Notes under the pieces: model-generated
The model's database searches: none
What the model was told of the DNA's origin: nothing
What the model saw: the letters and a program-made list of their open reading frames with translations, nothing else
Part shown: positions 25,646-35,360 of the stretch, piece by piece
Position numbering within the stretch: position 1 is the first letter of the stretch
How the letters are laid out: every line of letters starts with the position of its first letter
Assembly (NCBI RefSeq): GCF_010681825.2
Contig: NZ_CP066776.1
Span: 2,170,001-2,234,000 of the forward strand
Direction: 5' to 3'
DNA length: 64,000 nucleotides
DNA from: Sulfuriroseicoccus oceanibius
GTDB taxonomy: Bacteria; Verrucomicrobiota; Verrucomicrobiia; Verrucomicrobiales; SLCJ01
Position numbers and translations under genes: made by a program

Positions 25646-26980
25646 ATGGCGGATATCGCCAAGCAGTTTCAGGAAAGGGTTGAGTCCGCAGGTGCGGCCG
25701 CTCCTCAATCTCCGTTGATTGAGACGATTCGCAGCTGGTTGGAGTCTGCTGGAGTGGTGGAGAACCTGGATCGCTGGTCCCATCTCGGAGCGCTGTCTGC
25801 GATTTTGTTGATTGCCGTGGTGGCGCACTTTATCGGGCGGGTCGTGGTTTTGCGCTTGGTGAAGGCATTTGCGATCAAGTCGCCGGGTGGCTGGGACGAT
25901 GAAATGTTCAAAGCTGGGGTATTTCGCTGGCTGGTGCATTTGTTGCCTGCGGTGATTATCCAGCGGATGTCGGCCAATGTGGATTTCCGTTGGGGTGCGG
26001 TGGAAGGTGCACTGGATATTGCTGTGCAGCTTTACATCGTGGTGATCTCATTAATGGCTGTGCTCGCCGTTTTGCGCGGTGCGCATGCGATCATCCGGAG
26101 CTACAAGCGCTTCCGCAATGTACCGCTGCGGGGGGTGTTCCAGATTCTTGGGGTTCTGTGCTCCGTGGCGGCTCTTATCATTGCCTTGGGAATCGTGTTA
26201 GATCGCTCGCCGACGGTGCTGCTCTCCGGTTTGGGTGCGGCCACGGCGATTATCATGTTGGTTTTCAAGGATTCCCTGCTTGGTTTTACCGCGGGGATCC
26301 AGCTCGCGGGGAACCGGATGGTTTCTGTCGGCGATTGGATTGAGATGCCGAAGTACGGCGCGGACGGTAACGTGCTCGATGTCGCGTTGACCTCGGTGAA
26401 AGTGCAGAACTGGGACAAGACGATCACCACCGTTCCGACCTACGCGTTGATCAGCGACGCATTCAAAAACTGGCGCGGGATGGAAGAAGCGGGCGGGCGT
26501 CGCGTGAAGCGCTCGCTTTATCTCGATATGGGAACCATCGCGATGGCGACACGCGAGGATGTCGAGCGGTTCCGCAAAGTGCACCTGATCAAAGATTACA
26601 TCGGGCGCAAGGAGAAGGAGATCGGTGAGTGGAATGAGAGGCTTGGCATTGGTCCTGATGACATGTTGGTCAATGGCCGCCGAATCACCAATGTCGGAAC
26701 CTTCCGGGCTTATGCGAAAGCGTATCTGGAGAACCATCCGCAGGTGAACCTGGAGATGACGTTGATTGTGCGTCAGCTCCAGCCGACAGATCTTGGCTTG
26801 CCGATCGAGCTCTATTTCTTCATCAAGGACAAGCGCTGGGCGCACTTCGAGGACATTCAGTCTGATGTGTTTGACCATCTGCTAGCGGTGGCCCCGGAGT
26901 TCGGTCTGCGTGTGTTCCAGCGTCCGTCTGGCGGCGACCTGCGTAATGCGGTGGGCGGCCGTGAGATGGGTGTCGCTTGA
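25646..26980 (+). CDS. YbdG-like mechanosensitive channel (MscS family)
   Basis: About 444 residues from the ATG at 25646; upstream in-frame ATGs overlap the previous gene. It has five hydrophobic helices, then an MscS pore/beta domain (KDSLLGFTAGIQL, VGDWIEMPKYGADGNV) and the long C-terminal segment of the YbdG branch (RRVKRSLYLD, TNVGTFRAYAKAYL, VRQLQPTDLGLPIELY). Members open on membrane tension, and YbdG contributes to osmotic adaptation. It is 28 bases from the M28-like gene and 20 from the thioesterase. Confidence 0.9.
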   Translation: MADIAKQFQERVESAGAAAPQSPLIETIRSWLESAGVVENLDRWSHLGALSAILLIAVVAHFIGRVVVLRLVKAFAIKSPGGWDDEMFKAGVFRWLVHLLPAVIIQRMSANVDFRWGAVEGALDIAVQLYIVVISLMAVLAVLRGAHAIIRSYKRFRNVPLRGVFQILGVLCSVAALIIALGIVLDRSPTVLLSGLGAATAIIMLVFKDSLLGFTAGIQLAGNRMVSVGDWIEMPKYGADGNVLDVALTSVKVQNWDKTITTVPTYALISDAFKNWRGMEEAGGRRVKRSLYLDMGTIAMATREDVERFRKVHLIKDYIGRKEKEIGEWNERLGIGPDDMLVNGRRITNVGTFRAYAKAYLENHPQVNLEMTLIVRQLQPTDLGLPIELYFFIKDKRWAHFEDIQSDVFDHLLAVAPEFGLRVFQRPSGGDLRNAVGGREMGVA

Positions 26981-27000
26981 TACTCTAGCATCCGATTCCG

Positions 27001-27348
27001 ATGGAAAACTTCAAACTGGTCCTGCCCGAGCACCTCAACCATTTGGGGAAATTGTTTGGTGGCCAGTTGTTGCGCTGGGTGGATGAGTCCGCCTACATTG
27101 CCGCGCGGATGGAGTATCCGGGCTGCAATTTTGTGACGATTGGCCTGAGCCAGGTCGAGTTCCGGCAGCAAGTGGTTGCCGGTGCGGTGCTACGCTTTGT
27201 GGTGACCAAGGTTAAACAGGGGAACACATCAGTGTGTTATGAGGTTGACGTGAATGAGATCGACGACTGTCATGCGAAGTCGGTTTTCGCCACCACGGTG
27301 ACCTTTGTGAATATTGGTCCGGATGGCAACAAGGTGCCAGTGGTTTGA
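27001..27348 (+). CDS. Acyl-CoA thioesterase, YciA/hotdog family
   Basis: A 115-residue single hotdog domain. HLNHLGKLFGGQLLRWVDE is the family's helix-and-active-site region, with the catalytic Asp in WVDE. It hydrolyses acyl-CoA; the chain-length preference cannot be read from the sequence. It is the last gene of the lpxB-linked run. Confidence 0.85.
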   Translation: MENFKLVLPEHLNHLGKLFGGQLLRWVDESAYIAARMEYPGCNFVTIGLSQVEFRQQVVAGAVLRFVVTKVKQGNTSVCYEVDVNEIDDCHAKSVFATTVTFVNIGPDGNKVPVV

Positions 27349-27373
27349 GGCGGTGATCCCATCCCCTTTAGAC

Positions 27374-27456
27374 CGTCCCTTCGGGACGCTTCATTCTTGG
27401 ACTCAGTTCCGGAGGTTGAAACCTCCGGCTAGCCGGCGAAACTGTCGCTTCGCGAC
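27374..27456. repeat. REP-like array of three hairpins
   Basis: Three tight palindromes follow one another between the convergent thioesterase and lgt genes: CGTCCC-TTC-GGGACG (27374-27388), CCGGAGGTT-GA-AACCTCCGG (27409-27428) and GTCGC-TTC-GCGAC (27444-27456). None has a T-run. The pattern resembles REP/BIME elements spread by RAYT transposases. A short sequence shared with 22587-22604 lies at its right edge (27533-27550). Confidence 0.65.
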
Positions 27457-27532
27457 GACTTTGATCACCTGGGTGTACCAGCGAGCGACGATATCCGTTA
27501 CGAGCGCTCAATCCCCATCGGGTCCGCCGAGG

Positions 27533-27550
27533 TGACTGTTCAATTGGTAT
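27533..27550. repeat. Short dispersed repeat, copy B
   Basis: Exact copy of TGACTGTTCAATTGGTAT found at 22587-22604. Here it overlaps the stop codon of lgt and closes the REP-like region, which suggests that the element inserted at or formed the 3' end of lgt. Confidence 0.5.
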
Positions 27551-28523
27551 TACCTTGCGTGGCTGCCTTGCGCTGGGTGAATGAAAATACGAGGAAGCCG
27601 AGGCCGACGAGGAGCATTGGGACCGAGTAGAACTGTCCGCGGGTGAGGCCCATGATGAGCTCGGCATCGGGTACGCGGAAGTGTTCCACGATGATCCGGA
27701 AGATGGCGTAGCAGATGAAAAAGAGCGAGGTCAGTAGGCCATTCGGGGCGTTGCGCCAGATCACGCGCACCGCGAAGAGAATACCGAAAAGCACCAGTCC
27801 TTCCAGCGCGCCTTCGTAGAGTTGGGATGGGTGGCGCGGGGTGAGGAACTCGCCGACCGCTTGGCGGAAGGCGTCGTTGGTGTGCATTTGGTCGAGAAAG
27901 GCCGGGATGTCGATCCGGCGATCCGGAGTGAAGATCTGCGGCGCCATGCTGTTGGCTACGTCAAAGATGCCGCGTGTGGCGACCGGACCAAGTTCGCCGT
28001 TGATGAACTCAGCCGGAAACTTGACCGCCCAGCTGACGGTGGTCGGGTGGCCGTAAAGTTCGCCATTGATGAAGTTGGCGATCCGGCCGAAGAGAATTCC
28101 GATCGGCGCGACGACGACCAGATTATCGCCGAGGGCTGTCCACGAGATGTTTTTCATCCGGCTGTAGACGAAGGTGAAGATCATCAAGCCGATGACGCCG
28201 CCGTGGCTCGCCATGCCGCCATCCCATACTTTGAAAATGCCGAGCGGGTCCTCTGTGAGGATGTCGGGGCGGTAGAAAAGTACGTAGCCGATGCGACCGC
28301 CGAGCATCACGCCAAACAAAGCGGCACCGAAAATGAAGTCGCCGACCTGGCTCTGCTCGAGTGGGCCGATCTTGCGCTTCGCCATCCACACCATCAGGAG
28401 ATAGGCGCAGAAGAAGCCGGCAACGTAGGCCAGGCCGTACCACTTCGGTCCGAACGTGTCGGTGATCTTGAAAATCTCCGGCTGCAGGTTGTGGATGTAG
28501 TGGGCGAGGGGCAATGCGGTCAT
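27540..28523 (-). CDS. lgt: Prolipoprotein diacylglyceryl transferase
   Basis: About 327 residues from the ATG at 28523; another in-frame ATG at 28565 adds a Ser-rich stretch that is less family-like. It is a polytopic inner-membrane enzyme moving diacylglycerol from phosphatidylglycerol to the lipobox cysteine. The signature GRIANFINGELYG is close to the Lgt consensus, and HGGVIGL is also conserved. Its substrates here would include the lipoproteins at 37462 and 42457. Confidence 0.95.
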   Translation of the reverse strand: MTALPLAHYIHNLQPEIFKITDTFGPKWYGLAYVAGFFCAYLLMVWMAKRKIGPLEQSQVGDFIFGAALFGVMLGGRIGYVLFYRPDILTEDPLGIFKVWDGGMASHGGVIGLMIFTFVYSRMKNISWTALGDNLVVVAPIGILFGRIANFINGELYGHPTTVSWAVKFPAEFINGELGPVATRGIFDVANSMAPQIFTPDRRIDIPAFLDQMHTNDAFRQAVGEFLTPRHPSQLYEGALEGLVLFGILFAVRVIWRNAPNGLLTSLFFICYAIFRIIVEHFRVPDAELIMGLTRGQFYSVPMLLVGLGFLVFSFTQRKAATQGNTN

Positions 28524-28571
28524 CGCTGCGAAAGTGGAGCGAGATGGTGACGAGTGCGAGGACAAAATGAT

Positions 28572-28635
28572 GATTGGCGGTGGCTCCCCAAGGTGCGCGT
28601 TTGATTCGCGTCCCTTGAAAAGCGCACCGCCAATC
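28572..28635 (-). terminator. Hairpin terminator between the DUF6263-like gene and lgt
   Basis: GATTGGCGGTG (28572-28582) pairs perfectly with CACCGCCAATC (28625-28635). Read on the minus strand it is followed by ATCATTTTG, so it would end the upstream DUF6263-like transcript before lgt. Confidence 0.55.
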
Positions 28636-28660
28636 GATGAGCTGAGCTTTGTCTGAACTA

Positions 28661-29611
28661 CTATTTGATCTCGGTAGTCACTGACTGTGAGGTGGTCGAT
28701 GGGATGATCATTGGTGGGCCTTCACCCATAGGGTTCGGGATTGTGGTGTTCATCTTCATGTCCATTTCGTAGCTCTTCGGGTAGTCGTTCTTCATGTCCC
28801 AGACGATGGCACCCTCGAAAAGAGAAACTTCAATCTTCATATCGGCGAGCGCGGCCGCGGCTTCGGGAACCTCCGCGGCGGCTTCTTTCATTGCCTCTCC
28901 GAGATCCATGTCCATGGTCCCGACGAACGAGATCACCGCGCACGGAATGCCGTCGAGTTCGGTGGTGCCTTCGAGCTTGTAGGTTCCGTTGATTGTGCCC
29001 TGGCCCATGGCCCCGCCTGGCATTGCCTGTTCGAAGTCCCAAGTGTCGCCGGCTTTCACAGGCTTGCCTGGGAGCAGACCGCTCACATCAAAGCCGTTGA
29101 CTTGGTTCATGGTGTCCTTGTTGATGACTGTGGTGCCCATGGCCCCCATGTCCTTGAGCATTTCATCAAGCCCCGTGACTTCGACAACTTCGTGGTTTTC
29201 GTCCACGACCACGGTGAACGGCTTGTTCACCATTTTGAGCATAGGGGCGAACATAGGGTTGGCTTCGTCCGGAACATCGCTATCGAACTCGATGACGGTG
29301 CCCATGACCTCTGTACGCATGGCGACGCGGGTGAACGAGGTCTCCAACTGCTGGTTCTTCGAATCATCGACATCAGAGACCTTCATCTGCGTGGTCATGT
29401 CCATGGTCATGCGCTGGTCCATGACCTGTTCGCCCATTGGGACGCTCGTGTTTGAGCGCATGCTGGAGAGCATGGTGTAGGTCTTGCCGGATTGGTATTT
29501 GAGCTCCAGTTCGATGGGCTCGTGATCCTTGTTGATCTGCGGGGTGGCGACGACGGCCGGAGCGGTCAGTGTGAGCGCCAGCGCGGTGGCTAGCGAGGTG
29601 GTCGATTTCAT
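28661..29611 (-). CDS. Exported Met-rich protein, DUF6263-like
   Basis: A 316-residue protein with a signal peptide (about residues 1-22, ending VVATP). The rest is beta-rich and notably rich in Met and Thr (e.g. MDQRMTMDMTTQMKVSD). The segment VNKPFTVVVDENHEVVEVTGLDEML and the later GDTWDFEQAMPGG match the layout I associate with DUF6263 proteins. It is likely periplasmic or surface exposed. Function is unknown; the Met-rich surface might bind metal, but that is speculation. Confidence 0.65.
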   Translation of the reverse strand: MKSTTSLATALALTLTAPAVVATPQINKDHEPIELELKYQSGKTYTMLSSMRSNTSVPMGEQVMDQRMTMDMTTQMKVSDVDDSKNQQLETSFTRVAMRTEVMGTVIEFDSDVPDEANPMFAPMLKMVNKPFTVVVDENHEVVEVTGLDEMLKDMGAMGTTVINKDTMNQVNGFDVSGLLPGKPVKAGDTWDFEQAMPGGAMGQGTINGTYKLEGTTELDGIPCAVISFVGTMDMDLGEAMKEAAAEVPEAAAALADMKIEVSLFEGAIVWDMKNDYPKSYEMDMKMNTTIPNPMGEGPPMIIPSTTSQSVTTEIK

Positions 29612-29874
29612 GCGATGTTGTTAATCGATGACCGTGCCATCGGACAAGAATGAAGATGGCAAATTGGAAAGATCCGCAGCGCTGAGGTGGAGTATTTCAT
29701 TAACCAACCTGAACTAAAATGCACGGATTCACGCTTGTTCGGGAAAATTCCGTTTGCGAACACCGCATCGGTCGCCTAAGTTCGCGCTCCCGTATGCCTG
29801 GTGTGCTGATGGTTGAATCTGTCGCAGTTCACGCGAAGGTGAAGGGATCAGAAGCTTTTACCACGGAGAGAACC

Positions 29875-30111
29875 ATGAAAGAGAACATTCACCCAAACTA
29901 CGTCGATACGACCATCACCTGCTCGTGCGGTGCGGTTTACAACACCCGCTCGACCTCGAAAGACATCAAGATCGGCATCTGCGCCGCATGCCACCCGTTC
30001 TACACCGGTGAGCAGCGTCTTGTGGACACCGCAGGCCGCGTGGACAAGTTCGCCAAGCGTTACGGTGCATCTTCGCTCCGCCGCTCGAAGCCGAAGCTTT
30101 CCGCAAAATAA
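29875..30111 (+). CDS. rpmE: Ribosomal protein bL31 (zinc-binding form)
   Basis: A 78-residue ribosomal protein. It has MKENIHPNY at the start and four zinc-site cysteines (C16, C18, C36, C39; motifs CSCG and CAACHPFYTG), so it is the C+ form that is replaced under zinc starvation in some bacteria. The start at 29875 follows a GGAGAG ribosome-binding site at 29865-29870. An upstream extension to 29719 is not family-like. Confidence 0.95.
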   Translation: MKENIHPNYVDTTITCSCGAVYNTRSTSKDIKIGICAACHPFYTGEQRLVDTAGRVDKFAKRYGASSLRRSKPKLSAK

Positions 30112-30259
30112 TTCCTTTTGCATTGCGGCCATGCGCCGTATTGCCAGATTCAATGGCGGCGCGGGATCTGATTCCCGCGCCGCCATTCTTGTTTCCCCCT
30201 GGTGGAGCAGGCTGCTATGTTCCACCGAGCCTTCAATTTGTCTGACCCTGTAGATTCCC

Positions 30260-31339
30260 ATGGATTTTGCTCCACTAGTTGAAAAACGCCGATCCCGCTT
30301 GTCTGAACTCGAGGCCGCCATGGGTGAGCCTGATTTCTTCGATGATCAGCGCAAGGCAACCGAAATGACCCGCGAGCACACGCGAATCAAGGAGTTGCTG
30401 AGCATGTGGGACGAGCAGACCGAGGTGCAGAAGCAGATCGCGGAGAACCGTGAGCTACTGAGCGAAGATGACCCGGAAATCGTCGAGATGGCGGAGATGG
30501 AGATTCCTGAGCTTGAAAAGCGCCTGGAGCAACTGGAGTCGAACATTCAGTACTCGCTGTTGCCGCGCGACCCGACCGAAGATCGCGACGCGATTTTCGA
30601 GATCCGTGCCGGTACCGGTGGTGACGAGGCGTCGCTTTTCGCGGGGGACTTGTTGCGGATGTACCAGCGTCATGCGGAAACCCGTGGCTGGAAATTCGAG
30701 ACGCTGGAGAGCGCGCCGTCGGATGTGGGTGGCTTCAAGGAAGTGACTGTGAAGATTTCCGGCGAGGAAGTGTTCCGCTACCTGAAATACGAGAGCGGCG
30801 TGCACCGTGTGCAGCGCGTGCCGAACACGGAGACGCAGGGACGAATCCACACATCCACCGCAACTGTGGCAGTGATGCCTGAGGCGGAGGACGTGGACGT
30901 TCAACTCAAGCCGGAAGACCTGCGAATTGAGGTCTGTCGTGCGGGTGGTGCTGGTGGTCAGCACGTGAACCGAACCGAATCCGCAGTGCAGGTCTTCCAC
31001 TTGCCGACCGGTGTGATGGTGCGTTGTGAAGACGGCCGCAGCCAGACCAAGAACAAAGAGAAGGCATTGATGATTCTGCGCTCCAAATTGCTCGAGCGTC
31101 AGCAGCAAGAGCAGGCAGCGGAATACTCCGAGAAACGTCGTAACTTGATCGGTAGCGGCGGCCGCGAGGAGAAGATCCGTACCTACAATTTCCCGCAGAA
31201 CCGGATCACCGATCACCGTATCGGCTTGACCGTGTACAACCTGGATCAGGTGCTGGAAGGGCAGATCAACGAACTGACTGAGAACCTTCAGGCCGCGGAG
31301 ATTGCGGATCGACTCGAGGAACTTGAGGCGAACGCGTAA
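30260..31339 (+). CDS. prfA: Peptide chain release factor 1
   Basis: A 359-residue class I release factor reading UAA and UAG. The GGQ catalytic loop is at 232-234. The codon-recognition tripeptide aligned to the PxT position (188-190) reads P-N-T instead of the common P-A-T or P-V-T. It lies upstream of prmC, whose product methylates the GGQ glutamine, a common arrangement. Confidence 0.97.
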   Translation: MDFAPLVEKRRSRLSELEAAMGEPDFFDDQRKATEMTREHTRIKELLSMWDEQTEVQKQIAENRELLSEDDPEIVEMAEMEIPELEKRLEQLESNIQYSLLPRDPTEDRDAIFEIRAGTGGDEASLFAGDLLRMYQRHAETRGWKFETLESAPSDVGGFKEVTVKISGEEVFRYLKYESGVHRVQRVPNTETQGRIHTSTATVAVMPEAEDVDVQLKPEDLRIEVCRAGGAGGQHVNRTESAVQVFHLPTGVMVRCEDGRSQTKNKEKALMILRSKLLERQQQEQAAEYSEKRRNLIGSGGREEKIRTYNFPQNRITDHRIGLTVYNLDQVLEGQINELTENLQAAEIADRLEELEANA

Positions 31340-31363
31340 ATTCCAACCACTTCGGGTGACCCT

Positions 31364-32233
31364 GTGAAGTCAGTTCTCGAGACAATTCAATCCGGCACAC
31401 AGTACCTTGAGGCGCGCGATGTGCCCGAGGCGCGGTTGTCGATGGAGCACATGCTGGCCTCCGTGCTGGAGTGCAAACGGTTGGACCTCTATATGATGTT
31501 CGACCGTCCGCTCGGCGAGGCCGAGTTGGCGCCATTGCGTGAGATGCTGAAGCGTCGGGGCAAGCGTGAGCCACTCCAGCACGTGCTGGGGACGGTGGAC
31601 TTTCTTGGATATGAGTTCGCCAGCGATGCCCGCGGTCTCGTTGCACGACCTGAAACGGAGGAGTTGGTAGAAGAGGGACTGAAGCTGGCACGTGGGTTTG
31701 ATGGTCCGTTGCGTGTGCTGGATGTGGGAACCGGGAGCGGTGTGATCGGCTTGACCATGGCGCTTGAGCTCGGTGACCGCTTGGAGCGCTCGGTGATGGT
31801 CGACCTGTCCATTGATGCGCGATCGCTGGCGGCGGAGAACTACGCGCGACACGAACTCGACGGTGAGCGTGTGATTATCGGTGAGTCCGACTTGGTATCC
31901 GGTGCGGTGGTGGCGGAGCACGCTCCGTATCACGTAATTCTGGCGAATTTGCCTTACATTCCATCCGGCGAGATTCCTGGGTTGGATGCGGAAGTTCAGT
32001 TCGACCCGAAGATGGCGCTTGATGGTGGTGACGACGGATTGGATCTTGTGCGTCGATTGCTAACTGATGCCCGCAAGCATCTCGTGGCAGGCGGCTGGAT
32101 CGGCCTCGAATTGGGTATCGGTCAGACCGAGTCGGTCGTAGCATTTGCTGAATCGCAAGGTTACCTCGATGTGCGAGCTGAAGAGGATATGGCGGGGATC
32201 GCCAGGTTTGTCTACGCTCGCATGTCAGAGTGA
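31364..32233 (+). CDS. prmC: Release factor glutamine methyltransferase
   Basis: A 289-residue SAM-dependent methyltransferase starting at GTG, 24 bases after prfA. It has an N-terminal helical domain, the SAM-binding VLDVGTGSGVIGL and an NLPYI motif corresponding to NPPYI of PrmC/HemK. It modifies the GGQ glutamine of RF1 and RF2. The L in place of the first P of NPPY is common enough outside enterobacteria not to suggest loss of function. Confidence 0.94.
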   Translation: MKSVLETIQSGTQYLEARDVPEARLSMEHMLASVLECKRLDLYMMFDRPLGEAELAPLREMLKRRGKREPLQHVLGTVDFLGYEFASDARGLVARPETEELVEEGLKLARGFDGPLRVLDVGTGSGVIGLTMALELGDRLERSVMVDLSIDARSLAAENYARHELDGERVIIGESDLVSGAVVAEHAPYHVILANLPYIPSGEIPGLDAEVQFDPKMALDGGDDGLDLVRRLLTDARKHLVAGGWIGLELGIGQTESVVAFAESQGYLDVRAEEDMAGIARFVYARMSE

Positions 32234-32357
32234 ATCTCTGGGCGGATCTGATTGCCAATAGGGGCGATCTTGTATTTTACTAATCTACTCTCTCTTTATT
32301 TTTTCGCGTGATGGTTGCCTGCTGATAGGAACTCACGCACTCCCCAGTATTTCGACT

Positions 32358-33626
32358 ATGGATAAATTTTTTGTACGCGGCGGAAGTGAATTGAATGGCA
32401 CGGTGAATGTGAGCGGATCGAAGAATTCCTCGCTTCCAATTCTGGCGGCAACACTCCTAACCGATGAGCCATGCATCATCCGCCGGGTGCCTGACGTGTC
32501 CGACGCGAACTACATGGTGCAGATTTTGCAGAACCTGGGCGCGCACGTGGAGCGCTCGAGCGGGATTGTCCGAGTCGAGGCTGAGAAGATCCACCCGAAT
32601 GCTCCGTACGATTTGGTGCGCCGAATGCGTGCGTCGATCTGCGTGATGGGACCGTTGGTTGCGCGCCTCGGTCAGGCTTCGGTGTCGCTACCAGGCGGGT
32701 GTGTTATCGGCGACCGTCCGGTGGACTTGCACTTGCGCGGTTTGAAGGGAATTGGAGCGAAGGTCGAGGTCGAGGGTGGCAACATGTTGATCGATGCAAG
32801 CGAGGGTTTGGTAGGCGACCGGGTTAACCTGCGCGGCAAGCACGGCCCAACCGTTCTGGGCACCGACAACCTGATGATGGCGGCAGTGCTCGCCAAGGGA
32901 ACGACCGTGATCGAAGGCGCTGCAGCCGAGCCGGAAGTGGCGGATCTGGCCGATTTCCTCAACAAAATGGGTGCCAAGATTGAGGGTGCCGGCACGACGA
33001 CAATTGTAATCGAAGGTGTGGAGAAACTCCACGGTGCAGAGCACACTGTGATTCCCGACCGGATTGAGGCGGGGACTTATATGGTTGCGGGCGCGTTGGC
33101 TGGAGGCAAGGTCACGGTGAACCGTGCCAATGCCGAGCACCTGGGGGCTGTGATTGATGTGCTGCGTGAATGCGGGCACGGAGTGGAAGTCGATGGCGAG
33201 CGCATCACCGTGACGCGCAACCCGAATGGTACCGGAGCGGATATTACCACTGCGCCATACCCGGGCTTCCCAACCGACATGCAGGCGCAGATGAGTGCGT
33301 TGTTTGCGATTACTCCGGGGCTCTCGGTGGTGACGGACACCATCTTTCCCGAGCGCTTCATGCACATTGCCGAGATGGCGCGCATGGGCGGCGATTTCAA
33401 GAAGGGGAATGGCAACGTGGTGATCAAAGGCGTCGGTGCCGATGGTTTGAGTGCGGCGCCGGTGATGGCGTCTGACTTGCGTGCCTCGGCGGCACTGGTG
33501 CTGGCAGCGTTGGCTGCAGACGGAGAAACCGAGATCAACCGTGTGTACCATATCGACCGCGGCTACGAACACATCGATGAAAAGCTGCAGACGCTTGGCG
33601 CGCAGATTCATCGCGTTCGGGTTTAG
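32358..33626 (+). CDS. murA: UDP-N-acetylglucosamine 1-carboxyvinyltransferase
   Basis: A 422-residue enzyme of the first committed step of peptidoglycan synthesis. The PEP-reactive cysteine is present ([12 protein letters not shown]115, the same number as in E. coli), so the protein should be fosfomycin sensitive. The start [20 protein letters not shown] is typical. It lies 124 bases after prmC and may have its own promoter. Confidence 0.97.
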   Translation: MDKFFVRGGSELNGTVNVSGSKNSSLPILAATLLTDEPCIIRRVPDVSDANYMVQILQNLGAHVERSSGIVRVEAEKIHPNAPYDLVRRMRASICVMGPLVARLGQASVSLPGGCVIGDRPVDLHLRGLKGIGAKVEVEGGNMLIDASEGLVGDRVNLRGKHGPTVLGTDNLMMAAVLAKGTTVIEGAAAEPEVADLADFLNKMGAKIEGAGTTTIVIEGVEKLHGAEHTVIPDRIEAGTYMVAGALAGGKVTVNRANAEHLGAVIDVLRECGHGVEVDGERITVTRNPNGTGADITTAPYPGFPTDMQAQMSALFAITPGLSVVTDTIFPERFMHIAEMARMGGDFKKGNGNVVIKGVGADGLSAAPVMASDLRASAALVLAALAADGETEINRVYHIDRGYEHIDEKLQTLGAQIHRVRV

Positions 33627-33678
33627 ATCCTGAACGTGTGAGCATTCCGCACAATGTGATCCTTGCTGCGGATTGCAA

Positions 33679-33707
33679 TTGACTCGTTAGTATAGATCTT
33701 TTCTGAT
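33679..33707 (+). promoter_or_regulatory. Promoter of the first SEL1-like gene
   Basis: TTGACT (33679-33684), 17 bases, TCTGAT (33702-33707). The same arrangement recurs before the second paralogue at the same spacing, although the spacer sequence differs; that conservation supports both as real promoters. Confidence 0.6.
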
Positions 33708-33744
33708 GCGACTTCGGGCTGCCTAACTGCAGCCTGGAGTCGCT

Positions 33745-35226
33745 ATGAAAGTTCTTCTCTATGGATTGATTGCACTGCTGTGCAGTCATGCGATGGCGCA
33801 TGACGGGGCGTGGAATGGCAAGCGCTGGGAGCGCGAGCGCTTGTTTGCCGGTGTTGCCGCTGGTGATCCGGATGCGTTGGCGGAATGGGCGTATTGCTCG
33901 AGGAAGGTGCTACTCGGCATTGCCTTCGACGACCAGTTGATCTACTCACGAGCCAAGGAGGCTGCGGACAAGGGATCTTTGTTTGGGAGAAGTCTCGTAG
34001 GGGTCTGTTATTACGATGGAATTGCGGTTGATTGTGACTATGATTTCGCGTTTGAGGTTCTAAGTGATGCCGCATCGCAGGGGTGCGCTTAAGGTGCTGC
34101 CCGGCTTGCATTGGCCTACTCCCATGGCCAGGGGTGCATGTCAGATCCTGAGATGGCACACGAGGTGATCATGTTGGACGTGGGGCCGGAAGCGAGGCTG
34201 AGACGGGCTGTGCTCTCCTCCATTCATCATAAACGTAGCTCGCAGTTCTTCAGTCTTCTGCAAACGACGGACTGTTGGTTGGAAAGTTTTAGCAGAGACG
34301 GGGACATTAATGACGCTGCCTGTCTCTCTTACGCTGGGCGGAGGGTTGGCCGTTATTGGAGTGGGGAGCTAGACAAGCATGTGTTACAACGAGCCCGAGT
34401 TCGGGTTGCTGAGGGGGCGGTTCTAGGGCAGTGGAGAAGCATTAAGGAGGTTATGGAGGTTGGTGGTGATCCTGGGATGAAAAGGTATTTCGAACTGCTC
34501 ACTCTCAGTTCAGGAATGGCTGGGCAAGGATATGCAATGACCGCACTGGCAGAAGCCGGGTCAAGGGATCCGAGCTCGTGGAGTTGGTTCGTGACGAGAA
34601 ACAGCGATGTCGATGCGCTTTGGGGGCGAGCGTTCAGGAGGGCAAGTGGCACTAACGCGATGGCAAGGGTGGCTCGTGATTGGTACGACACTCGGAAGCC
34701 CGTTTCACCGAGGCGTGAATATGCTGCACAGTTGTTGCGGCAGGCAATCAATCGTGACGATGGAGACGGCCACGGTGAGTTTGGGTATTGCCTTTTGTAT
34801 GTTCATTGCTTTCATCAGCACAACCCGGTCGAACTCGACAAAGAACGTGGCATTGCACACTTAATCTATGATTCCGCGACCTCGCCTTACTGCGAGTACC
34901 TCTTGGCATGGTATTTTTTTCGAGGCGGCATAGACGATCGTTGTTTTGATCTTGTTCGTGCAATGGCACTAACCCGGGCGACGGTGAATCGAAAGGGGCA
35001 TGGTAAAGATCGAGAGGTGTTAGCAAGGTGGATCAAGAAATTTGATCAAATGTTAAGTGCCGAGCAAAAGCAGGAGGTCGAGGATTTGCTTAAGCGCGGG
35101 TATCCTCGTAGTGATGAGTTTCGGCGACCGGCATTTGAGTTGCTGAAAAAGGTCGGCGACTTGCCCCCTAACGCGAAATTTGTATCAGCAAAGCCACTGG
35201 CAGAGGACGAGATGTGGGATCGGTAA
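33745..35226 (+). pseudogene. SEL1-repeat exported protein, interrupted by one in-frame stop
   Basis: This is a single reading frame of about 494 codons with one TAA at 34090-34092. Both halves are in the same frame, and the next gene, its paralogue, reads TAT (Tyr) at the aligned position (QGC-G-Y-A versus QGC-A-stop-G). The product would have a signal peptide (ending CSHAMA), SEL1-like helical repeats (SRAKEAADKGSLFGRSLVG) and a conserved C-terminus (RPAFELLKKVGDLPPNAKF). The frame after the stop shows no other lesion and keeps protein-level similarity, so the mutation is recent, read through, or a sequencing error. The first 115 residues alone could be made as a secreted fragment. Confidence 0.8.
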
Positions 35227-35294
35227 AGGCGTTCGCGCGTGGCGTGTGGTTTCGTTGTCGATTTGTGCGCGTCACCTTGTGTAACAGATTGTCA

Positions 35295-35323
35295 TTGACG
35301 GTTCTGGGTGGATTATCTCTGAT
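35295..35323 (+). promoter_or_regulatory. Promoter of the second SEL1-like gene
   Basis: TTGACG (35295-35300), 17 bases, TCTGAT (35318-35323). The -35, spacing and -10 match the promoter of the first copy, and GCCTAACTGC is shared further downstream in both leaders. Confidence 0.6.
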
Positions 35324-35360
35324 GTGATCTCGAGTCGCCTAACTGCGGCTTATATTTGCT

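Noticed and set aside
34111-35226. Second half of the interrupted SEL1 gene as a separate gene starting at TTG 34111
   Set aside because: It is in the same frame as the first half and aligns continuously with the intact paralogue, with no ribosome-binding site at the TTG. One broken gene is the simpler reading.
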